Assembly: GCA_017609985.1 (NCBI GenBank)
Contig: JAFCCW010000006.1
Location: forward strand, 1 to 41,876
Direction: 5' to 3'
DNA length: 41,876 bases
Source of the DNA: Candidatus Iainarchaeum sp.
Lineage (GTDB): Archaea > Iainarchaeota > Iainarchaeia > Iainarchaeales > JAFCCW01
Part shown: one piece after another, positions 1-10,064 of the stretch
Layout of the letters: every line of letters starts with the position of its first letter
Position numbering within the stretch: the stretch's first letter is position 1
Notes under the pieces: generated by a model
Told to the model about the DNA's origin: nothing
The model's database searches: none
What the model saw: the letters and a program-made list of their open reading frames with translations, nothing else
Translations under genes and position numbers: made by a program

Positions 1-810
1 GACGGCAACTATTCTGATGGAGACTGGCTTGTGGACTTGAATGCAACTGACAATTCCGGAGAGGTTCCGATTGAGTCAATTTCTTCACAACCAGTTAACT
101 CCTTTAACCTTAGCACTGGGCTAATTTCTGCATGGAACTTTGATGAGGGAAGCGGAACAGTAGCATTTGATGCGAACAGAATAGGAGCAAGAAACGGAAC
201 TCTAACAAACGGTCCAGCTTATATTGATTCTCCTTTTGGCACTAATGCGCTGAGCTTTGATGGGGACGATGACTTTGTTTCAGTTTCCAATACCACTGTT
301 TTGAATGATGGCGGTGGATTTGAAGAATTGTCTGTTTCTTTCTGGATTAAAAGCTTTGCTTTTGAATCGCCAGAGGCAGGAGCCTATGTTCTATCCAAAG
401 ATGCTTCCGGAGCTAATACAGGAGATGCGTCTTTTATTTGGGATCACGATACTGTCAGAAACAGTCACTTAATATTTTTTGAACAAGTTCCTAATGTTCA
501 GGTTGGATTTCCCACTTCAGACATGGGCATTGGGAATTGGCAACATGTTGCATTTACAAAAAACAGTTCAGGCATTGGAAAAATATACCTAAATGGTGTT
601 GAAAAGGAAAGCAAAGGAGGGTTTACCGACAATTTATGGGGCAGTTCTACAGATTTGCAAATAGGAAGTGTTCTTGGAGATAGTTTATACAATTTTAATG
701 GTTTAATAGATTCTTTGCAAATTTATAAACGTGTTCTTTCAGCAGATGAAATAAAAGAACTGGCTGGACGCGTGATTGTTGATAATTCTCAGCCGCATTG
801 CTATGTTCCC
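1..810 (+). CDS. LamG/concanavalin-like surface protein, 5'-truncated by the window edge; reading frame continues (after an apparent -1 shift) in the next two ORFs
   Basis: Frame 1 is open from base 1; LamG-type motifs 'GLISAWNFDEGSGTVAFDANR..NGTLTNGP', 'ALSFDGDDDFVSVSN', 'WQHVAFTKN', 'GLIDSLQIYKRVLSADEIKEL'. Confidence 0.75.
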
Positions 811-1550
811 TCTACGATGATGCGAATCTTGTTGGATTGTGGCGAATGGAGGGAGGAAATCCAGACCAAGATATTTCAATTGTTGACGGCTCAGGCAATG
901 GGAACAACGGGGTGATGCACAATTTCAACTATGATTCAAGCGACGGCTGGGTTAACGGCAGGATAGGCAGAGCATTAAAGTTTGACGGAAGCAATGACTA
1001 TGTTTCCTTATCTTCTTCTCTTACAAATGGGCTTTCTTCCTTCAGTGTCGCTCTTTGGATAAAGACAAGCGAAACAGGAACTTGTGCTAATTACTGGGAA
1101 TGCCCCTGTGTTATGGGTGTTGGGACTGGTGGTTTTGCAAGCAATGATTTTTCAATTTTAACCGATTCTGGAAATCTTTCATGGTATTCTGGCCTGGGAG
1201 CATCAGGCGATAACCAGGAAGTTTTGGGTAAAACAGTTTCTGATGGGGAGTGGCATTTTATTGTAGTATCCAATGATGGAAGCAATCTAGACCTTTATTT
1301 TGATTCGGAAAAAGTTTCTTCTTTTTCCAGCGACGGAAGCGGATTGGATTCACAGCCTTTTTACATTGGGGCAAACAACAACGGAGGTTCACCAAACTAC
1401 TATCATGAAGGGACTATTGACGAGCCAATGGTTTTCTCCCGTGCTTTGAATGCAGCTGAAGTCTATGAGCTTTACAAGACACAGCATGTACGTGATGACG
1501 TGAATGTGTTTGTTTCAACTTATTGTGAGGATGGAGGGAGTGTTGGAATG
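798..1550 (+). CDS. Second LamG domain of the same surface protein, in a different frame
   Basis: 'ANLVGLWRMEGG..DGSGNGNNG', 'ALKFDGSNDYVSLSS', 'GEWHFIVVSNDG', 'GTIDEPMVFSRALNAAEVYEL'; overlaps the end of the preceding ORF. Confidence 0.7.
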
Positions 1551-1552
1551 GC

Positions 1553-4500
1553 TTGGATGATCAGAATACTTCAATTGTTCAGTTGTTCAATGATGGCAAT
1601 GGATTGTATTCTTTGATTCACCCAATTTCTGCAAGCAATTCTTTGAATGATGGAAATTATGAAGTTTCTCTTGCGCGCGTTTCCGACAGAGCAGGAAACA
1701 GCGGAGCGATTGGAGAGCGAACAGACGACTGGCCATACAACCACTTGCTTTTGTATGCGAGTTTTGATTCGAATGAGACTGTTTCTGGCAGTGTTATTGA
1801 CAAGAATTTTTCACTGGACTGGTCTGATGGTGATGGCAACTATGAGGTTCACGGCGCTGCTCGCAGGGCTGGACGAGACTCAAATGCCTTGTTGTTTGAT
1901 GGCGTGGATGATGAAATAACTTTTACTCTTGCATTGGATAATAAAGTTACTTTTGAATTTTGGCTTTATTATGTGGGGGGTGTAGCTTCTGTTATTAGAG
2001 ATAATACTTCTAGTGATGGCTGGATAATAGGGTGGGATAATTCTGGAACCTGGACATATAGAATCAATGGAACCTCTGTTGGCACTGTTGCCACTAACAC
2101 TCTTATTAATCGATGGTCTCATCATGCACTGACGTTTGATGGAACAAACTCAAATTATTACATTGATGGTATTTTGGTCAAAACAGATAGTTCTGCCAGT
2201 TTTGGAGCTAACATCGCACCATGGCATTTAATGAAAAATGGAACCAGTGCTTCAGGTTATATAAATGGATTACTTGATGAGGTTGCCATCTACGATGTTG
2301 CTCTTGATGGCAATACTATCCTTAATCAGTACAATGCTTTCAAGGTGAATTATTCTGATTCGGAGGATGGCAATTCTATTTACTTGGACAACACTGCTCC
2401 GTCTGCTCCAACGTCTGATGCTAATGTTGAATGGACTGCTAGTGATGGAAACGTTACACTCACAGAGCCCTCAGACAATTCTGGGGTTAAATGCATATAC
2501 AGGCGTGATTCTGATTCTGGTCAGGACACAAACTCGTGGACAGCAATGCTTGGATACGATTCAAATATTTTCTTTCCCTGGCTGGGCAACAATACAGAAT
2601 ATTACAGGCTTGACGCAAACTGTGTTGACGGAGCAGGAAACTGGTCGCCGACACTTTTTGACATAGTTCAGTTAGGGACCGGTCCAAATAAGGCTCCTGA
2701 TGTAAATATTGTTTTGCCAAATGGGAGTGAGACATGGGATATTGAGTCAAATGATTATAATCATTTAATCAAGTTCACGGTTTCCGATGCTGATGGGAAT
2801 CATTTGACTGCGCACTTGTATTATTCGAGTGATGCGAATTCGTTTGAGAATTCAATTATTGATTTAAACCTGCATTGGATTGGTACTGCTGGCAATCAAA
2901 CAGTCGATGCAAACTGTGAAGACAATGACTTCTCCAATTCAACTGAATGCTGGTTTGATGTTAACGTATTCGGTTGGGGTAAGGGTGATTATTTCGTTGA
3001 TGTGAATGTCTCAGACTCAAGTGACTCAAACGCAGTTGACTCAAGCGACTCAAGCTTTTCAGTGATTATTTCCAGCGCGCTGTGTGGGACAACGATTACT
3101 GGCAATACTACTCTAACCGAGGATATGACTGATTGCACAGGAGATGGTTTAATTATCGGTGCTGATTCGATTACTCTGGATTGTGATGGGTATGGCATAT
3201 ACTCTGATGGTTTGGCTACCAGTGGAGAGAACGGAATTGACATGACTGGTTCTTATAACACAATCACTATCAAGAACTGTGACATCAATGGCTTTTATCG
3301 TGGAATAAACTTTGATGATCGTGGAGCAGACTCAAATATTTACAGATGCAATATTACCTACAACGTCGAGATTGGAGTTCGCTTGGATGATGCGGACAGA
3401 ACTGTTATACAGGACTGCAATATAAGAAACAATGTAAATGACGGGATTTTTGTCACAAGCGCTCCTGATGTAAGCATCTTTGATAACAATGTTTCGGCTA
3501 ACCAAGACAAGGGAATGTACCTGCATATAAGCAGTGACTTCAATATAATGAACAATATTATTGAAGACAATTCAGATGACGGAATCTGGTTGTATGAAAG
3601 TGATGATGCGTACATAAAATCCAATCATTTTTCAGGAAATGGTGGTGTTGGCTTTGAAGCAGCTTACTCTGTTGACAACCTGTTCTTCTCAGACAATAAT
3701 TCAATTGAAAACAATTCAGCAGGATTTAATTCAAGAAATGGTTGTTCAAATTCGACTATTTCCGACAACAATTTTTCTGCAAACACATCTTCAGGGATAT
3801 CTGGTGACGGGTCACAAACCCATGATAATAATTTTTCCAACAACATAATCAAAAACAATGGCTCTTACGGGATTTATTTTACAAATGGTCCAACAGACAA
3901 CAACTTTTACAATGAAATAATTGAAGACAATGATGCTGGATCACAGGGAATCTGGCTACAAGCATATTCTGGGCTGGTGGGAGACAACAGGTTTTTTGAC
4001 TGCAACATCGGAGGGCATACAGACGACTTTTATCTAAAGGGACGATCTGGAGTCAGGGACATGAATTCCTTTTCAATAGGGACAAATTTTACTACTGTGA
4101 ATTTTGGCGATGCAAATGGTTTCCTCTACGTTGGCTGGTGGCTGGATGTGAATGTGGTTGATGGTTCAACTTCTGCTGTGATTGATGGTGCGACTGTTAC
4201 AATAACTGATCAGTATGGTTTGGAGAAATGGTCTGGTTCAACAAATGCGAACGGTGTGATTACAAGACAATATGTATTTGATTACAACCAAAATTCTGAT
4301 GGACAAAACTCCTACTCTCCTTATGATATCAATGTAATCGTAACAGGTTACGACACAAACGGAATGACTGTTTCAATCGACGAGAATAAGGAATTGACAA
4401 TCAGAATGGCTGACCATACTGTGCCTACAATATCTAGTTTAATTCCTGCTGATGGCTCTAGTGTTTCTGCTCAGACAGTTTCCTTCACTGTTTCAGATGC

Positions 4501-5779
4501 AGGCAAGGGAGTTGACTCTGGAACAATTTTTGTTAAGTTAGGGGGTGTTGCAAGCTCTGTGTTCAGCTTTGCAACTCATTGCTCTGGCTCGTCTGCTTCC
4601 TATTCCTGTTCTTATACTGAAACAGGGATTGCCACAGGAAGCAATACTTTGACTGTTGATGCTGACGATTCTGCAGGAAATTCTGCTGTACAGGCTTCTT
4701 CTATATTTACATATTCCACTGGCTCTAGTCCTGATGACCCCAATCCTTCGTATGTGTGTGGTGATGGTGGCTGTCAACCAGGAGAAAATTGTTCTAACTG
4801 TCCAATGGACTGTGGAACCTGTTCAACTGGCGGAGGCGGTTCAGGCGGCGGAAGCGGTGGAGAAGGCGCAAGCACGCCAGCAGAGAAACTTGGTTTGGGC
4901 GCATTCTGCAATATTGATTCAGTCTGCGAATCAGGCGACTGCATTAACCACTTCTGCGGAGACTGCTACGACACAAACGATTGTGAACAAGACGAGCAAT
5001 GCACAAACAATGTATGTTCTCAAATTGCAGGAGCCTGTGGTCATGCTATAGGACATGAATGGTTTGAATATGAATGCTGCAGAAACGAGGACTGTGAGGG
5101 CGGCAGAGTTTGCACAGAAAACCATAAATGCGAAATAACTGATGAAAGCATTTTGTATGTAAAGTTTGACCCAGAAAAACCTGTTGAAGGAGAACAATTC
5201 AAAATATTCATTTACCAGACAGGAAATATATTAGTGGAGAACGTAAAAGTTCTAATAGATGATAGAAATTATACTGCAATAAACGGCACTCTCTCAAAAG
5301 TATTGGATGGAGGACTGCACAGAATAGATGTGAACAAGCAGAATTACAAGTCAGACAGCTTTTGGTTCAGAGTATACAAGAAAGCCCAGCTTATAGTTAA
5401 AGCTGAAGCTCCGGAAGTAGGAGACTTTATTCCAATTGTTCTCAGAGATGATGGTGGAAATCCCTTGAAAGAAGTTGAGGTTCTGGTAATCCTGCCAGAT
5501 GGCTCTGAAAGAGTAATGAAAACAAACAAGGAAGGAATTGTTTACATTCAAAGTCAGGTTGCAGGAAAAATTGAAGTAAATCTTCCAAAGTACACTGGAT
5601 ATCTTCCAATTTCTCACGAAATAAATATTTTGGAAACAGGTTCCCTTGGCGGGGGCTTGTCTGAATTCCTTGTTCCGGCGATAGTGCTTTTTTCAGTGCT
5701 GTTATTGCTTGTGGGAATTCAGGTTTTTGGAAAAAGAGGTGGAAAATCTGGACTGGACTTGGTTTCAGATGAAATCTGA
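1553..5779 (+). CDS. Large extracellular protein: LamG domain, Ig-like linkers, right-handed beta-helix (NosD/PbH1-type), Cys-rich segments, Gly/Ser linker, C-terminal TM anchor
   Basis: LamG motif 'ALLFDGVDDEITFTL'; beta-helix repeats ('GENGIDMTGSYNTITIKNCDINGFYRGI...'); 'CGDGGCQPGENCSNCPMDCGTC'; 'GGGGSGGGSGGEG'; C-terminal 'FLVPAIVLFSVLLLLVGIQVFGKRGGKSG'. Confidence 0.85.
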   Translation: MDDQNTSIVQLFNDGNGLYSLIHPISASNSLNDGNYEVSLARVSDRAGNSGAIGERTDDWPYNHLLLYASFDSNETVSGSVIDKNFSLDWSDGDGNYEVHGAARRAGRDSNALLFDGVDDEITFTLALDNKVTFEFWLYYVGGVASVIRDNTSSDGWIIGWDNSGTWTYRINGTSVGTVATNTLINRWSHHALTFDGTNSNYYIDGILVKTDSSASFGANIAPWHLMKNGTSASGYINGLLDEVAIYDVALDGNTILNQYNAFKVNYSDSEDGNSIYLDNTAPSAPTSDANVEWTASDGNVTLTEPSDNSGVKCIYRRDSDSGQDTNSWTAMLGYDSNIFFPWLGNNTEYYRLDANCVDGAGNWSPTLFDIVQLGTGPNKAPDVNIVLPNGSETWDIESNDYNHLIKFTVSDADGNHLTAHLYYSSDANSFENSIIDLNLHWIGTAGNQTVDANCEDNDFSNSTECWFDVNVFGWGKGDYFVDVNVSDSSDSNAVDSSDSSFSVIISSALCGTTITGNTTLTEDMTDCTGDGLIIGADSITLDCDGYGIYSDGLATSGENGIDMTGSYNTITIKNCDINGFYRGINFDDRGADSNIYRCNITYNVEIGVRLDDADRTVIQDCNIRNNVNDGIFVTSAPDVSIFDNNVSANQDKGMYLHISSDFNIMNNIIEDNSDDGIWLYESDDAYIKSNHFSGNGGVGFEAAYSVDNLFFSDNNSIENNSAGFNSRNGCSNSTISDNNFSANTSSGISGDGSQTHDNNFSNNIIKNNGSYGIYFTNGPTDNNFYNEIIEDNDAGSQGIWLQAYSGLVGDNRFFDCNIGGHTDDFYLKGRSGVRDMNSFSIGTNFTTVNFGDANGFLYVGWWLDVNVVDGSTSAVIDGATVTITDQYGLEKWSGSTNANGVITRQYVFDYNQNSDGQNSYSPYDINVIVTGYDTNGMTVSIDENKELTIRMADHTVPTISSLIPADGSSVSAQTVSFTVSDAGKGVDSGTIFVKLGGVASSVFSFATHCSGSSASYSCSYTETGIATGSNTLTVDADDSAGNSAVQASSIFTYSTGSSPDDPNPSYVCGDGGCQPGENCSNCPMDCGTCSTGGGGSGGGSGGEGASTPAEKLGLGAFCNIDSVCESGDCINHFCGDCYDTNDCEQDEQCTNNVCSQIAGACGHAIGHEWFEYECCRNEDCEGGRVCTENHKCEITDESILYVKFDPEKPVEGEQFKIFIYQTGNILVENVKVLIDDRNYTAINGTLSKVLDGGLHRIDVNKQNYKSDSFWFRVYKKAQLIVKAEAPEVGDFIPIVLRDDGGNPLKEVEVLVILPDGSERVMKTNKEGIVYIQSQVAGKIEVNLPKYTGYLPISHEINILETGSLGGGLSEFLVPAIVLFSVLLLLVGIQVFGKRGGKSGLDLVSDEI

Positions 5780-5784
5780 CATAG

Positions 5785-5792
5785 CTTTAAAT
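5785..5792 (+). promoter_or_regulatory. Candidate TATA box upstream of the trp leader
   Basis: 'ctttaaataaag' about 30 nt upstream of the ATG at 5823. Confidence 0.4.
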
Positions 5793-5828
5793 AAAGTACT
5801 GTTCAAATTATTTCTGAGACCTATGAAA

Positions 5829-5846
5829 AGAAGGGATTTACTTTGG
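5829..5846 (+). repeat. Direct repeat copy 1 (agaagggatttactttgg) in trp leader
   Basis: Identical 18-mer found again at 5896-5913. Confidence 0.9.
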
Positions 5847-5895
5847 AACTTTCTCTGATTCTCTAAATAAATCTAGGCTCTCAATTAAAACAAAT

Positions 5896-5913
5896 AGAAG
5901 GGATTTACTTTGG
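5896..5913 (+). repeat. Direct repeat copy 2 (agaagggatttactttgg) in trp leader
   Basis: Identical to 5829-5846; about 25 nt downstream of a second TATA-like 'taaataaa' (5864-5871). Confidence 0.9.
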
Positions 5914-5964
5914 CTATTGCCACTCAGATATTGCTCTTTTTACTAATTCAGGACGTGGTCTTAA

Positions 5965-7674
5965 ATGAGTTTAGGCCTTGTTCTGCAGTCAAAGAAGGGA
6001 ACAATTATACCAATAACCAAGACAATTCACGCTCCTGGCTTTAATCCCACAGAGTTCTTTTCAAAAATTTCAGACTATGGGCGAAACAAGGGCTCAATTC
6101 TTCTAGAGTCAGCTGACGTGGTTCCAAAATACGGAGAAAACTCAATTGGGTCTGCTTCTCCCTGTCTAAGTGTTTCAGGAAAAAAGGAAAACTTTGAAAT
6201 AAAATCACTTAACTGCACTGGAAACAGATTTTTAGAATTCATTTCCAAAGATTTTGGATTCTGCAAAAATGTTCAGGTTTCCAAAGAAGAGATTTCTGGA
6301 AAACTGTCACCATGCTCAAAAAATATTTCTGAAGAAGAAAGACTTTTTGAAAAAACCCCTGCTGATGTGCTGAGAGCAATAGCTTTCAAATTTAAACCAA
6401 GCCTCAAACCTTTAACCCCCTATGCTGGTTTGTTTGGAAGAATAAGCTACGACTTTGTTGAACAATTTGAAGAACTTCCTGCTCCGCAAAACAAAGGATT
6501 TGAATATCTTGAAGGATTCAAAAGCTTTGAAGACTTTGACTACGAACTTTACTTTTTTGACAATCTGTTTTCTTACGATCACAAAACAAAACAGTTAACA
6601 TTTGTTTCAAATGCGCTGATAACAAACGGAGACCGGGAAAAAATCTATCAAGACTGCATTAACAAAATTTCAGAATACGAATCTTTTTTCTCAAAAGAAA
6701 AACCTGTTTCCCTAAAACAAGCAATCAAAAACAAAGAAATCTCAACAGACACTTCAAAACAGGAATTTATTAAAGTTGTTGAAAAATGCAAAGAACACAT
6801 TCTCTGCGGAGATGTCTTTCAAATAGTTCCTTCACGTACTGTCTCGCAGGAATTCTCTGCAGAACCGCTTGACATTTACTCAGAACTTAGATCCCTGAAT
6901 CCTTCACCCTATATGTTTTTCATGCACGGAGAAGAAGGAATCCTGCTGGGAAGCAGTCCGGAAATGTGCCTAAGGGTACAGGGCGAGCAAGAAAAAACAG
7001 TGGAAATAAGACCAATTGCGGGAACAAAACCGCGCGGAATAATTGAGGGAAAACCGGATAAGGATCTTGACTCACGCTATGAAGCAGAGCTCAAGGTTGA
7101 CAGAAAAGAGTTAGCAGAGCACACTATGCTGATAGATCTTGCCAGAAATGATATTGCGCGCGTTAGCAAATCAGGAAGCAGGCACGTTGATGAACCATTT
7201 GTTGTAGAAAAATATTCTCACGTCCAGCATTTGGTAAGCAATGTTTCAGGCAAACTCAAACCAGAACTTGACGCAATGCACGCATATCTTTCATCGATGA
7301 ACATGGGAACACTTACTGGAGCTCCAAAATTAATGGCAATGCAACTTCTCCGAAAATATGAAAAAACAAAACGCGGATTTTATGGAGGCTGCATTTGTTA
7401 TCTTACTCCAAGCAAGGACTTTGATTCAGCAATCGCAATCAGAACAATGTTTTTGAAGGACAAAACAGCTTTTGTACGTGCAGGGGCAGGAGTAGTTTTT
7501 GACTCAATTCCTGAACAGGAATTTCTTGAAACAGAGAACAAGATGAAAGCCTGTTTTGAAGCAATCAGGCGAGCGGAAGAAAAGGCAGGCGAAGCAGAAA
7601 AACAAGCAGTTAAGTCAGAAGAAAAACCAGAAAACAAAGCACCCAAGGCAGGGGAAAAAGAGGTGAAAGCATGA
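5965..7674 (+). CDS. trpE: Anthranilate synthase component I
   Basis: 'ELKVDRKELAEHTMLIDLARNDIARV', 'GAPKLMAMQLL', 'FYGGCICYL', 'RAGAGVVFDSIPEQEFLETENKMKA'; N-terminal LLES motif; charged C-terminal tail. Confidence 0.95.
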   Translation: MSLGLVLQSKKGTIIPITKTIHAPGFNPTEFFSKISDYGRNKGSILLESADVVPKYGENSIGSASPCLSVSGKKENFEIKSLNCTGNRFLEFISKDFGFCKNVQVSKEEISGKLSPCSKNISEEERLFEKTPADVLRAIAFKFKPSLKPLTPYAGLFGRISYDFVEQFEELPAPQNKGFEYLEGFKSFEDFDYELYFFDNLFSYDHKTKQLTFVSNALITNGDREKIYQDCINKISEYESFFSKEKPVSLKQAIKNKEISTDTSKQEFIKVVEKCKEHILCGDVFQIVPSRTVSQEFSAEPLDIYSELRSLNPSPYMFFMHGEEGILLGSSPEMCLRVQGEQEKTVEIRPIAGTKPRGIIEGKPDKDLDSRYEAELKVDRKELAEHTMLIDLARNDIARVSKSGSRHVDEPFVVEKYSHVQHLVSNVSGKLKPELDAMHAYLSSMNMGTLTGAPKLMAMQLLRKYEKTKRGFYGGCICYLTPSKDFDSAIAIRTMFLKDKTAFVRAGAGVVFDSIPEQEFLETENKMKACFEAIRRAEEKAGEAEKQAVKSEEKPENKAPKAGEKEVKA

Positions 7675-8291
7675 GTGAAAAAAACATCTTGAGTGGAAAG
7701 AATTTGAATGTGTTATTCATAGACAACTTTGATTCCTTTACTTATAATCTTGTTGACGAATTTTCAAAAAAAGGATGTGAAGTAACAGTTTACAGAAGCA
7801 ACACTCCAATAGAAAAACTTGAAAAAATTTCAGAAAAAAACAAAACAGGTCTTGTTGTCATCAGCCCTGGCCCAGCTTCTCCTAAGGAAGCAGGAGCAAG
7901 CATGCCTGCAATTGAATCATTTCTTGGAAAAATTCCTTTGTTTGGAGTTTGCCTCGGTCACCAATGTTCAATAGAAGCATTGGGTGGAGTGGTGGAGAGA
8001 GCTCCAGAAACAATTCATGGAAAACCTTCAAATATTTTCCACGACAACAAAACAATTTTTAAAAATCTGCAAAACCCATTCAGCGCAGGCAGATATCATT
8101 CTCTTTGCGGAACAAAAATTCCAGACTGCTTAGAGGTTTCTGCAAAAACAAACAATGGAATTGTAATGGCGGTAAGGCACAAGGAACATTTTCTTGAAGG
8201 AGTTCAGTTTCATCCTGAAAGTATTCTGACTCCGGAGGGAAGCAAGATAATTGAAAACATAATTGCTCTGGCGGTGGAATTCAATGATTGA
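7671..8291 (+). CDS. trpG: Anthranilate synthase component II (glutamine amidotransferase)
   Basis: 'DNFDSFTYNLVDEF', 'VVISPGPASP', 'GVCLGHQ', 'GVQFHPESILTPEG'; ATGA overlap with trpE. Confidence 0.95.
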   Translation: MSEKNILSGKNLNVLFIDNFDSFTYNLVDEFSKKGCEVTVYRSNTPIEKLEKISEKNKTGLVVISPGPASPKEAGASMPAIESFLGKIPLFGVCLGHQCSIEALGGVVERAPETIHGKPSNIFHDNKTIFKNLQNPFSAGRYHSLCGTKIPDCLEVSAKTNNGIVMAVRHKEHFLEGVQFHPESILTPEGSKIIENIIALAVEFND

Positions 8292-9300
8292 AGAGCACAT
8301 AAAAAAGATAGTTGGAGGAAAAAATCTTTCAAGACAGGAAGCAAAGCAGGCATTTTCTGAAATAATGAATGGGGAAGCATCGCCAGTTCAGGTTTCTGCG
8401 CTGCTTGTCGCTCTTAGAATGAAGATTGAATCAATTGAAGAAATTTCCGGAGCAGCAGATGCAATGCGTTCTGTTGTTGCAGAAGTCAAACCAAAAACCA
8501 AGGAGTTATTGCTTGACATTGTGGGTACAGGAGGGGATGAAAAAAATTCATTTAACATAAGCACTGCTTCTGCTTTTGTTGCTGCGGGAGCTGGGTGCAG
8601 AGTAGCAAAACATGGGAATCGTTCTGTTTCAAGCAATTCAGGTTCAGCAGATGTTTTAGAAAAACTTGGAATAAATATTGAATGTTCTGCTTCAAGGAAT
8701 GCAGAAATTATTGATAAGTGCGGGATAGCATTCATGTTCGCTCCCAATCACCACCCTGCAATGAAACATGCAATGCCTGTGCGCAAAGAACTTAGAATAA
8801 AAACAATTTTCAATATTCTTGGGCCCCTCACCAATCCTGCAAAAGCTCAGACAATCTTATTGGGGGTTTATGGAGCAGAGCTTGCAGAAAAGCTTGCTTT
8901 GTCTCTTGCAGGTCTTGAAATAAAAAAAGCACTTGTAGTACGCGGAGTAGACGGCTTTGATGAAATATCTGCCTGCAGTGAGACAACTGTCTTTGAAGTT
9001 TCAGACAAAGAAGTTGAAAAAAAAACTATTTCTCCGAAACAGTTTGGGTTTGAAAGATGCGCTGAAAAAGAACTCCTTGCATCTGATTCAGAGGAATCTG
9101 CAAGGCACATTAAAAATGTTTTATCGGGACAGGACAAAAGTGGAAAACTAACTTCTGTCTTGCTGAATGCTGGGGCGGGAATTTATGCAAATGGAAAAGC
9201 AGAAACAATTTCTGACGGAATAGAGAAAGCAAGGCAGTCAATTATTTCAGGAAATGCTTTGTCAAAAATTGAAATACTTGCGGAGTTGACAAATAAATGA
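8284..9300 (+). CDS. trpD: Anthranilate phosphoribosyltransferase
   Basis: 'DIVGTGGDEKNSFNISTASAFVAAGAG..VAKHGNRSVSSNSGSADVLEKLG', 'FNILGPLTNPA'; start taken as ATG 8284. Confidence 0.95.
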   Translation: MIEEHIKKIVGGKNLSRQEAKQAFSEIMNGEASPVQVSALLVALRMKIESIEEISGAADAMRSVVAEVKPKTKELLLDIVGTGGDEKNSFNISTASAFVAAGAGCRVAKHGNRSVSSNSGSADVLEKLGINIECSASRNAEIIDKCGIAFMFAPNHHPAMKHAMPVRKELRIKTIFNILGPLTNPAKAQTILLGVYGAELAEKLALSLAGLEIKKALVVRGVDGFDEISACSETTVFEVSDKEVEKKTISPKQFGFERCAEKELLASDSEESARHIKNVLSGQDKSGKLTSVLLNAGAGIYANGKAETISDGIEKARQSIISGNALSKIEILAELTNK

Positions 9301-10064
9301 TCCTTGAAGAAATTGCAAGACACAAGAGAGGAGAGATAGTCTGCATGAAAGAGCGTCTTTCAGACAATCCATTTAATGGAAACCTTGAGAAGAGCAACAG
9401 GTCTTTTCTTGAAGCAATAAAGGGAAAATCCAGCGTGTCTCTTATCGCTGAAATAAAAAGAGCTTCTCCGAGCAAGGGGCTTATTCGAGAAAACCTTGAT
9501 GTAAAATATGTTTCAGGACTTTACAATAAATATGCGGATGCAATATCTGTTGTAACTGATGAACTGTTTTTTGCAGGGCATCCAAGTCTTGTGAAGAGTG
9601 CGAAACTATATTCTCAAAATCCAGTTCTTAGAAAAGACTTTCTTGTAGATGAGCTACAGATAAAAGAGTCAAGATTTTTAGGAGCTGATGCTGTTTTGTT
9701 GATTGCTTCTCTTTTGTCAGCAGACGAAATAGCAAGATTTATTGACACTGCCAGCTTTTATGAAATGGATTGTTTAGTGGAAGTTCACAACAGGCAAGAG
9801 CTTGAAAAAGCTGTCTCCGCAGGCTCGAAAATAATAGGCATTAACAATCGGGATCTTCAAACATTTAAGGTTGATGTTTCAACAACAACCAAGCTGGCTG
9901 GACTTGTTCCGTCTGAAAAAATCCTTGTAAGTGAGAGTGGTTTTTCTTCAAGGCAGGAAATAGACAAGATGCAGGGAATTGCTGATGCTGTGCTGGTTGG
10001 CACAAGCTTGATGGAATCTGAAGATCTGGAAAAAAAATTAATGGAGTTGTCAAACAATGACTGA
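9297..10064 (+). CDS. trpC: Indole-3-glycerol-phosphate synthase
   Basis: 'LIAEIKRASPSKGLIREN', 'LRKDFLVDELQIKESRFLGADAVLLI', 'IIGINNRDLQTFKVD', 'VSESGF'; ATGA overlap with trpD. Confidence 0.95.
   Translation: MILEEIARHKRGEIVCMKERLSDNPFNGNLEKSNRSFLEAIKGKSSVSLIAEIKRASPSKGLIRENLDVKYVSGLYNKYADAISVVTDELFFAGHPSLVKSAKLYSQNPVLRKDFLVDELQIKESRFLGADAVLLIASLLSADEIARFIDTASFYEMDCLVEVHNRQELEKAVSAGSKIIGINNRDLQTFKVDVSTTTKLAGLVPSEKILVSESGFSSRQEIDKMQGIADAVLVGTSLMESEDLEKKLMELSNND

Noticed and set aside
498-692. Minus-strand ORF opposite the LamG coding region (also 1091-1285, 1880-2125, 2989-3243, 3664-3858, 4538-4777 and similar)
   Set aside because: Fully antisense to a convincing coding sequence, no family motifs; expected by chance
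8388-8747. 119-aa minus-strand ORF inside trpD
   Set aside because: Antisense shadow of a strongly conserved trpD frame; no independent support
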